Below the pieces are notes generated by a model that was not told the origin of the DNA, did not search any database, and saw only the letters and a list, made by a program, of their open reading frames with translations. From Acidithiobacillus_B sp049965315 (GTDB lineage: Bacteria > Pseudomonadota > Gammaproteobacteria > Acidithiobacillales > Acidithiobacillaceae), in contig NZ_JBMFWL010000045.1 of the NCBI RefSeq assembly GCF_049965315.1, positions 1 to 11,585 of the forward strand: DNA of 11,585 nucleotides, in the 5' to 3' direction. Positions within the stretch are counted from its first letter, which is position 1. Each line of letters opens with the position of its first letter. Positions 6,660-11,585 of this stretch are shown here, piece after piece. Position numbers and translations under genes: made by a program.

Positions 6660-6688
6660 GGAAACATCCGCAGGCCGCAACGCAGCGC

Positions 6689-7105
6689 CTAATGCTGCCG
6701 CCCGGCCTGCCCTTCCTCGCCCAGCCGGCGTAACTCCGCGGCCTCCTCGGGCGAGGCTTCCGCAAGGATCGCCGCCATTCCCTGCCGGGCGCGCTCATCG
6801 CCCTGCCGCGCCGCGAGGCTGAACAGTTCGTAGGCGTAGGGAATATTCCTGGGGATGCCCGTTCCCCCATAAAACATCAATCCCAGATTGAACTGAGCCT
6901 GGGCATCGCCCTGGTCCGCCGCCGCACCATACCATTTTGCCGCTTCCAGGTAATCTTGCGGCACGCCGGCACCGGTAAAATACTGCACCCCCAAATTATA
7001 CTGCGCCGCCACATCGCCGGCCTGCGCGCGCTCCAGGAGCGTTTTGAGCGATCCCAGACCCGCCATCTCCATGATATCCAGAGGCCGGCCATCATCAACA
7101 GACAT
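6689..7105 (-). CDS. Small Sel1-repeat (TPR-like) protein
   Basis: A 138-residue protein with two clear Sel1-like repeats. Residues 31-66 contain AAQYNLGVQYFTGAGVPQDY followed by EAAKWYGAAADQG. Residues 67-102 contain AQFNLGLMFYGGTGIPRN followed by AYELFSLAARQG. A degenerate capping helix and a Glu/Arg-rich tail follow. There is no signal peptide or membrane segment, so it is probably cytosolic. Sel1 repeats are alpha/alpha solenoids that mediate protein-protein contacts; the partner here is unknown. ATG 7105 has a GGGGAA weak ribosome site 6 bases upstream; ATGs at 7072 and 7066 would still include both repeats. It lies 79 bases after opgH on the same strand, so co-transcription is possible, and it converges on the NDUFA9-like gene across 29 bases. 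Confidence 0.85.
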   Translation of the reverse strand: MSVDDGRPLDIMEMAGLGSLKTLLERAQAGDVAAQYNLGVQYFTGAGVPQDYLEAAKWYGAAADQGDAQAQFNLGLMFYGGTGIPRNIPYAYELFSLAARQGDERARQGMAAILAEASPEEAAELRRLGEEGQAGRQH

Positions 7106-7173
7106 AGGCTATTCCCCAATCCTGCACACTTCGTGAAAGACACTATGATTCATCCCTGCCCCGGTCATGGAAG

Positions 7174-7193
7174 GGCGCCAGGAATCAGGCGCC
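7174..7193 (-). terminator. Hairpin over the end of opgH, doubtful terminator
   Basis: GGCGCC - 8 bases - GGCGCC forms a 6-bp GC stem that spans the opgH stop codon. No T-run follows, so it may slow rather than end transcription, or protect the mRNA end. Confidence 0.3.
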
Positions 7194-9242
7194 TTCGGGG
7201 AGCGCCAGTCCCCAATCGGCAATACGCTCTTCATCCGCCAGCGACCACACCGCCCGATGGAGGGCCAGCATGGAATGGCGGTCGCTGAGCAGGAGGTTGC
7301 GCTCCCGCCCCGTCAACTGCTGCGGCCCAAGCGCCAATGCCTTGTGGCAAAGGGCCGCGGCCTTGGGCCACACCCCGGGGCGATTGCGCTGCAGGGCTGC
7401 ATGGAGGGCATTGAGCTGCGGATCCACCACCACTTGCACAAAAGGATCTCCCGTAAAGTGGGGCAGCTCCACCAGGCGATCCTGCGCCAAACCCTGAAGT
7501 TCCAAGGGCGGACAACGCTCTTCGGGAATGACAAAGAGCCCGTGCGCCCGAGCCGCGCGCCCCAAGGAGGCGCGGCTCGTCAGGACCGCCAGCGGAACCG
7601 CCGCCGACAGGCCCAGCAAGATGGGCACCAACCAGCCAAAATGCCAGCCACCCAGCAAGGGATAGAGGAGCGCCGCCAAAATAAGACCCGTGGCGGAACA
7701 CCATCCAAAGCTGCGCAAGGCATCCCCCCAGGAGGTGGCCTGATCGCCGCGCACCTGCGCACCCCAGCGCACACTTTTGCCCAGCAATGCCTGAATGACG
7801 AACTGACTATGAAAGACCATGCGGATGGGCGCCATGAGAACGGAAAAGAGCGCTTCCAGAAGCACGCTCCAGCCCAGGCGCCACAAACCCCCAAACTGCA
7901 CGGCGAGATCCCGTTGCCAAAACACCCAGAATATGGCCATGAACTTGGGCGCCAGCAGCAGCGTGGCCGTAATCCCGAAAATCCACAAGGGCAGAGGCTC
8001 AACGGTCCAAGCATTGTCCAGCGCCACCCCGCCCAGGCCAAGGGGGCTTTGCCAATGCCAGGCAGCGACCCCACCCAACAACAGGAACAATCCCCAGAGC
8101 GGCGCCGCCAGGAAGGACATGGCGCCATTGATAAAGAGAAAGCGATGGGCCGAACGCAGGCCCTCGCTGCTCAACAGCCGCAGATGCTGGAGGTTTCCCT
8201 GCGCCCAGCGCCGATCCCGTTTCAAGTCGTCAATGAGGGTCGGCGGCACTTCTTCATAGCTGCCCTCCAGTTCCGGGACAAACCACACCTCCCAACCGCC
8301 CTTCGCCATCAACGCCGCTTCCACGAAATCATGGCTCAGCAAGGCGCCTCCCAAAGGCGGACGTCCCGGCAACACCGGCAACGCACAATGCTGAACGAAA
8401 GGCGCCGTGCGCAGGATGGCGTTATGACCGATGTAATGACCGTCGCCCAACTGCCAGAAACGCAAGCCCGTGCTGAACAAGGGACCATAGAGGCGATGCG
8501 CAAACTGTTGCAGCCGCGCATACAGCGTCTCCCGATTCACCGCCAGCGGCTGCGTCTGGATGATGCCCACCTGGGGATTGCCTTCCATCATCTCCAGCAA
8601 ACGCAGCAAGGTCTCGCCGCGCATGACGCTATCCGCGTCCAGCACCACCATGTATTCGTAATCCTTGCCCCAGCGTCGGCAGAAGTCCGCGACATTCCCG
8701 CTTTTCGCCTTGTTGTTGACCGGCCGCCGCCGATAATGAATGCGCCCGAAGCCTTGCAGGGCCTTGCACAAAGCCGACCAAGCCATTTCTTCCTGGAGCC
8801 AGACCGCCGGATCACGGGTGTCGCTGAGCAGGAAGAATTCGAAATACGGCAATGCCCCGGCCAGTTCCAGAGAGCGATAGGTGGCCTGCAACCCCGCCGC
8901 CACCCGTTCCACTTCCTCATTATAAATGGGCATGAGGATGGCTGTTTTGACCTGCGGTCGCGGTTGCACCAGGCGCTGCTCGGGACTGCCGGGCGTCTTA
9001 TGACTGCCGCCGCGCAGGAGCAGGACAAAACCCACCATGGCAGTCCAGAATCCCGCCGATATCCAGGCGAACAGCAAAACGAAAATGATCAGCGTGGGGA
9101 TTTCCAGCCATAACGGCAAACGTTGCGCGAAGGCCTGGTCCAGCAGCACACCCGCCGCGCAGGCCGGCAGCACGATCAACGCCGTCAGCCAGGCACGGCG
9201 CGATCGGGCGATGGACTCCCAGACGGGGCGCACGTTCACCAT
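7185..9242 (-). CDS. opgH: Glucans biosynthesis glucosyltransferase OpgH (MdoH), catalytic and membrane core
   Basis: This 685-residue inner-membrane glycosyltransferase of family GT2 polymerises UDP-glucose into the beta-1,2-linked backbone of osmoregulated periplasmic glucans and passes it across the membrane. Membrane segments are at about 18-35 and 48-76, then the cytosolic catalytic domain, then further segments at about 369-392, 418-442, 456-475, 513-532 and 536-555. Catalytic blocks are MPIYNEE (104-110), LLSDTRDP (138-145), VNNKAKSGN (175-183), LDADS (201-205; the DxD), SHDFVEAA (303-310) and RDRRWAQGN (342-350). ATG 9242 is chosen because it follows the TGA of the preceding small gene by two bases; the frame stays open to 9332 but that part overlaps the small gene. 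E. coli OpgH is 847 residues. The ~140-residue cytoplasmic N-terminal region is missing here and may be supplied by the preceding gene. Confidence 0.95.
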   Translation of the reverse strand: MVNVRPVWESIARSRRAWLTALIVLPACAAGVLLDQAFAQRLPLWLEIPTLIIFVLLFAWISAGFWTAMVGFVLLLRGGSHKTPGSPEQRLVQPRPQVKTAILMPIYNEEVERVAAGLQATYRSLELAGALPYFEFFLLSDTRDPAVWLQEEMAWSALCKALQGFGRIHYRRRPVNNKAKSGNVADFCRRWGKDYEYMVVLDADSVMRGETLLRLLEMMEGNPQVGIIQTQPLAVNRETLYARLQQFAHRLYGPLFSTGLRFWQLGDGHYIGHNAILRTAPFVQHCALPVLPGRPPLGGALLSHDFVEAALMAKGGWEVWFVPELEGSYEEVPPTLIDDLKRDRRWAQGNLQHLRLLSSEGLRSAHRFLFINGAMSFLAAPLWGLFLLLGGVAAWHWQSPLGLGGVALDNAWTVEPLPLWIFGITATLLLAPKFMAIFWVFWQRDLAVQFGGLWRLGWSVLLEALFSVLMAPIRMVFHSQFVIQALLGKSVRWGAQVRGDQATSWGDALRSFGWCSATGLILAALLYPLLGGWHFGWLVPILLGLSAAVPLAVLTSRASLGRAARAHGLFVIPEERCPPLELQGLAQDRLVELPHFTGDPFVQVVVDPQLNALHAALQRNRPGVWPKAAALCHKALALGPQQLTGRERNLLLSDRHSMLALHRAVWSLADEERIADWGLALPEGA

Positions 9243-9244
9243 GG

Positions 9245-9727
9245 TCAGTATTCGCCCTGCAAGGCGCGCCGCGCTGCCGCCGTATGCCGGCGAAAGGCCA
9301 GGAGATCCAGGAAACGCAGACAGGCGGCCCAAAGGGAGCGGTTCAGGGGACGGGACGCCATGGGCTGCCGCAGCAGCGGCGGTTGCATCTGCCGTTGCAG
9401 CCAGCGGGCGCGCTTTTCGCCCTCATCCCGCTGACCCTCCATGCCGGCCCAGAGATCCAGGCGCCCATCCATTTCATCGCCATCGGCCAGGGTCGCCAGC
9501 GCCGTCTGCACGGTGGCAAAGGCCAAACCATACAGCGCGTCCTGTTCCGCCGGGGCGTTCATCCGCGCCAGCACTTGGGCGCGGATCCAGAGGCGCTGGG
9601 CGTCGCTCAATTGCAAGCGGGTCAGATAATGCTCGATTCGCCTGAGGACCGGCGCATTTTTTTCAACCACGAACCTGTCCTGATGCAAATCGGGGTTCAC
9701 GCTATAAGTCGAGTCGTCCTTGAACAT
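9245..9727 (-). CDS. Small helical protein between opgG and opgH; candidate detached N-terminal domain of OpgH
   Basis: A 160-residue soluble, helix-rich protein with no signal peptide or membrane segment; no named domain is obvious. It lies 5 bases after opgG, with GAAGGAG as ribosome site, and 2 bases before opgH, so it belongs to the glucan operon. The C-terminal part has LADGDEMDGRLDLW (80-93), then PPLLRQPMASRPLNRSLW (116-133), then Arg-rich LRFLDLLAFRRH. This resembles, by eye, the LADGQ...PP.xR..M..PW..NP stretch just before the first membrane segment of full-length OpgH proteins. Together with OpgH it adds up to 845 residues, against 847 in E. coli. In E. coli this N-terminal region is cytoplasmic and is implicated in UDP-glucose-dependent inhibition of FtsZ. 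That this is a split-off OpgH N-terminus is my inference; that it is a real gene is well supported by spacing and ribosome site. Confidence 0.8.
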   Translation of the reverse strand: MFKDDSTYSVNPDLHQDRFVVEKNAPVLRRIEHYLTRLQLSDAQRLWIRAQVLARMNAPAEQDALYGLAFATVQTALATLADGDEMDGRLDLWAGMEGQRDEGEKRARWLQRQMQPPLLRQPMASRPLNRSLWAACLRFLDLLAFRRHTAAARRALQGEY

Positions 9728-9732
9728 GATGT

Positions 9733-11283
9733 CTACTCCTTCGCTGCATGTAACAAATAGGTCCAGGTATCCGTCATCGCCTGGCCGTTCAGGGCGAGGT
9801 AACAGCGGACATTGGCCGGCTGCCCGGAAACCGGGAGGATATCGGCAACCACCCGCCAGAAATGCCTGGCGTCATCCCACTCGACTTTCTGCTTCAATAC
9901 CTTCGCGCCATGATCCACACTGATGATGGCGTCCACCGGGGCAGATCCGGGCAACTGCGTCAGAGGACCGCCGGCAAAATCGATGACCACCGTCCTTGAC
10001 CCCGGCACCTTGCCGTCGCCCAGATAGGTAGCCACCGGATGACCATTGGGAATGAGTCCGTCATTATCCAGAAAGAACCTGAGCCGATAGGCGAAATGAA
10101 AGGCCTCCCCCGGCGCGGGTTGCCGGGCTGGCACCCAAAATGCGTCAATATTGTCCATATCCCGATTGTTGGTGGGTAACTCCACCAGCTTGACATGACC
10201 TTCACCCCAGTCGCCCAGGGGCTCCACCCAAACGCTGGGCCGTAGCTGATATTGCGTATTCAAGCCTTCGTAGGCGGAAAATTGCCGGTCCTGCTGGATC
10301 AGGCCGAATCCCTGGGGATGATCCATGGCATAAGTGGTGGCCTGGATATGGAGCGGGTTGTCCAGAGGACGCGTGATCCACTCGCCATCGCCGTTGGCCA
10401 TCACCAGATCGCTGGAATCATGCTGCTCGGGATGCCAATCACCGGCCACCGGCCCACGCCCCTTGCCGTGCCAATACATGCTGGTCAGGGGCGCGATTTC
10501 CAGCACCTGCACGGGCTTGCGCAGATAGACCGTCGCCTCCACCTGCACCGTGACCGCCTTGCCCGGATGAATGACGAAGCGATAGGCCCCCGTCGCTACG
10601 GGACTGTCCAGAAGCGCATAAACCACCATTTCCGTTGCGCCGGGCTGCGGCTGCACCAGCCAGAACTCCTTGAAATAGGGGAATATCTCTCCGGACGGCA
10701 GGGCCGTATCGATGCCCAGCCCGCGGGCGGACGTCCCATAAATCTGCCCCGTCCCCACGGCACGGAAATAGCTCGCCCCCAAAAATGAAATGAACTCGTT
10801 GTGATGGGGCGGGGTATTGAGCGGATACAAAAGGCGGAAACCGGCATAACCCAGGTCGGCCGGCAGATCATTCGGAACCTGCAGGTCGCCAAAGCCGAAG
10901 TGCTGGAGCGAAAAAGGGATGGGCTGTACTTGCCCGTCCACGATGCTGCGGATCACCACCGGGCGATCGAAATAAGAGCCGGGCAGATAAAACTGGGCCT
11001 CAAAGGGCAAACCCTGCCTGCGCCACAGGGGATCCACATCCTGGATCTGGGCATATTGCTCGGGCGTGAGCTTTTGCAAGGACGCTGGCACGGGCAAGGC
11101 CTGCGCCTGATAAGGAGCCTCCTGCAACGCCCTGGCCTTGTCCTCCACCTGGGCGAAGCCAAAGGGCTCGGCAAAGACGGGGGTCGCCACCATCCAGAAA
11201 GCCAGAGCCAGACAAGCGGACCGACCCAGGGACCGGAGGCGGCGAGTCGACGAGATGACACGTTCATGCTTCATGCGGGTCAT
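9733..11283 (-). CDS. opgG: Periplasmic glucans biosynthesis protein OpgG (MdoG), GH186-type fold
   Basis: A 516-residue exported protein aligning along its length with E. coli OpgG. Residues 1-38 are a Sec signal peptide with a long basic start (RRLRSLGR), hydrophobic core and VFA cleavage site. Conserved blocks follow: GYAGFRLLYPLN (145-156), FLGASYFRAVG (167-177), GLGIDTALPSGE (188-199), YALLDSPVATGAY (222-234), APLTSMY (264-270), HPQGFGLIQ (322-330) and LRPSVWVEP (347-355). Asp377 in DMDNID aligns with the Asp of the DNI motif of E. coli OpgG (residue 361), proposed as general acid in glycoside hydrolase family 186. OpgG acts in the periplasm on the beta-1,2-glucan made by OpgH and is needed for glucan production. 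It is the first gene of the operon; the non-coding region to its right should hold the promoter. No Shine-Dalgarno sequence precedes ATG 11283; ATG 11274 is an alternative start. Confidence 0.96.
   Translation of the reverse strand: MTRMKHERVISSTRRLRSLGRSACLALAFWMVATPVFAEPFGFAQVEDKARALQEAPYQAQALPVPASLQKLTPEQYAQIQDVDPLWRRQGLPFEAQFYLPGSYFDRPVVIRSIVDGQVQPIPFSLQHFGFGDLQVPNDLPADLGYAGFRLLYPLNTPPHHNEFISFLGASYFRAVGTGQIYGTSARGLGIDTALPSGEIFPYFKEFWLVQPQPGATEMVVYALLDSPVATGAYRFVIHPGKAVTVQVEATVYLRKPVQVLEIAPLTSMYWHGKGRGPVAGDWHPEQHDSSDLVMANGDGEWITRPLDNPLHIQATTYAMDHPQGFGLIQQDRQFSAYEGLNTQYQLRPSVWVEPLGDWGEGHVKLVELPTNNRDMDNIDAFWVPARQPAPGEAFHFAYRLRFFLDNDGLIPNGHPVATYLGDGKVPGSRTVVIDFAGGPLTQLPGSAPVDAIISVDHGAKVLKQKVEWDDARHFWRVVADILPVSGQPANVRCYLALNGQAMTDTWTYLLHAAKE
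9736..9742 (-). promoter_or_regulatory. Ribosome binding site GAAGGAG inside the end of opgG
   Basis: GAAGGAG on the minus strand overlaps the last codons of opgG and lies 8 bases before ATG 9727. It confirms the start of the 160-residue gene and its tight linkage to opgG. Confidence 0.7.
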
Positions 11284-11292
11284 TTAGCAAAA

Positions 11293-11301
11293 TTCATACC
11301 A
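11293..11301 (-). promoter_or_regulatory. Possible extended -10 (TGGTATGAA) for opgG
   Basis: On the minus strand TGG-TATGAA lies 9 bases before ATG 11283, which would start the mRNA within a few bases of the ATG. A nearly leaderless mRNA would fit the absence of a ribosome site. No good -35 is seen, so confidence is low. Confidence 0.25.
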
Positions 11302-11450
11302 CAAGCTACCACGTTGTTTTGTAATGACATACACGGCAAGGCAGCAGGATATTGTCGCCGTCACCCGACGCATGCCCGCCATCAAGCCAGAGAGACATGG
11401 AAAATTTTTGGCCGGATCTGGAAAAAATTCCGGGAAAGTGCCATAAGCTG

Positions 11451-11479
11451 TTGACCATAAACGTTTATTAGCATATACA
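11451..11479 (+). promoter_or_regulatory. Sigma-70-type promoter facing right
   Basis: TTGACC (11451-11456) and TATACA (11474-11479) are separated by exactly 17 bases; each box differs from consensus by one or two bases (TTGACA, TATAAT). Transcription would start near 11486 and run out of the window, divergent from opgG. The spacer contains a perfect 12-base palindrome. Confidence 0.7.
11457..11468. promoter_or_regulatory. Perfect palindrome ATAAACGTTTAT in the promoter spacer, operator candidate 1
   Basis: The 12 bases read the same on both strands and lie directly between the -35 and -10 boxes of the rightward promoter. A dimeric repressor bound here would block RNA polymerase. Its identity is unknown. 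Confidence 0.5.
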
Positions 11480-11491
11480 AAAAACGCTTAT
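11480..11491. promoter_or_regulatory. Imperfect second copy AAAAACGCTTAT, operator candidate 2
   Basis: Matches the first palindrome at 10 of 12 positions with its centre 23 bases further right, just after the -10 box and over the expected transcription start. It has the layout of a paired operator. Confidence 0.4.
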
Positions 11492-11530
11492 GAAACACAA
11501 TATCCTACCTTCCCTGCGAAATGATCGGCG

Positions 11531-11585
11531 ATGACCGTCGCCAATCAACAACAATGCCCGGCAAGAAATGCAAATGACGCAAAGC
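11531..11585 (+). CDS. Possible start of the rightward gene (partial, uncertain)
   Basis: ATG 11531 opens a frame (MTVANQQQCPARNANDAK) that runs off the right edge, about 45 bases after the expected transcription start. There is no clear ribosome site and only 18 codons are visible, so the start could equally lie beyond the window. No function can be proposed. Confidence 0.2.
   Translation, partial: MTVANQQQCPARNANDAK

Larger units (their letters stand above)
11284..11585. other. AT-rich, mainly non-coding upstream region of opgG
   Basis: No convincing gene fills this stretch. It holds signals for two directions: a possible short-leader promoter for opgG next to its ATG, two A-tract segments 21 bases apart near 11400-11427, and a good plus-strand promoter with operator-like palindromes at 11451-11491 for a gene beyond the right edge. 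Confidence 0.7.

Noticed and set aside
5583..6680. A 365-codon open frame on the minus strand opposite the NDUFA9-like gene
   Set aside because: Composition typical of an antisense frame; the plus strand has the Rossmann motif and a ribosome site.
6671..6709. Inverted repeat CAGGCC ... GGCCTG between the NDUFA9-like and Sel1 genes as a terminator
   Set aside because: The arms are 27 bases apart, partly inside the Sel1 coding region, and no T-run follows.
7167..9113. A 648-codon open frame on the plus strand opposite opgH
   Set aside because: Same low-complexity Gln/Arg/His/Pro composition and no motifs, while the minus-strand frame is an unmistakable OpgH.
11521..11577. An 18-residue ORF starting at ATG 11521
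   Set aside because: Too short and without a ribosome site or any supporting feature; the open frame from 11531 is a slightly better candidate for the rightward gene.

Overview
The window is GC-rich bacterial chromosome, densely coded on both strands. The gene set points to a Gram-negative proteobacterium: a type IV pilus tip adhesin, SohB, OpgG/OpgH and an NDUFA9-type epimerase. From memory of gene content my best guess is Acidithiobacillus or a near relative. That placement is an inference, not something the sequence proves.

Left part, plus strand (1-2212). The window opens inside pilY1, whose C-terminal beta-propeller end and an EF-hand-like calcium loop are visible. It overlaps by 11 bases a small secreted proline-rich protein of unknown function. 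A strong intrinsic terminator closes this unit. Almost at once comes sohB, an inner-membrane Ser/Lys peptidase of the SppA/S49 family.

Middle part, minus strand (2276-5508). Reading leftwards, four genes lie in the same direction: an exported single-HKD phospholipase-D-like protein, a DUF423 membrane protein, a small unrecognised gene that appears frameshifted at a run of five Gs, and a pyruvate-kinase-like protein. The PLD/DUF423 and small-gene/pyruvate-kinase junctions are both ATGA stop-start overlaps, so translational coupling is likely. The pyruvate-kinase-like protein has an extra N-terminal helical domain, an enlarged B domain and no C-terminal regulatory domain. It also carries the Lys that marks potassium-independent pyruvate kinases.

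Divergent from the PLD gene is a plus-strand NAD(P)-binding protein of the NDUFA9 family (5610-6659). It converges on a small Sel1-repeat protein on the minus strand.

Right part, minus strand (7185-11283). This is an osmoregulated periplasmic glucan operon in the order opgG, small ORF, opgH. OpgH makes and exports the beta-1,2-glucan backbone across the inner membrane, and OpgG acts on it in the periplasm. The intervening 160-residue protein looks like the separated N-terminal cytoplasmic region of OpgH: 160 + 685 residues is close to the 847 residues of E. coli OpgH.

The last 300 bases are AT-rich and mostly non-coding. They hold a good plus-strand sigma-70-type promoter with a perfect 12-base palindrome between its -35 and -10 boxes and a second imperfect copy 23 bases on. 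This promoter serves a gene beyond the right edge. I saw no tRNA, rRNA, CRISPR array, insertion sequence or clear sign of a mobile element.
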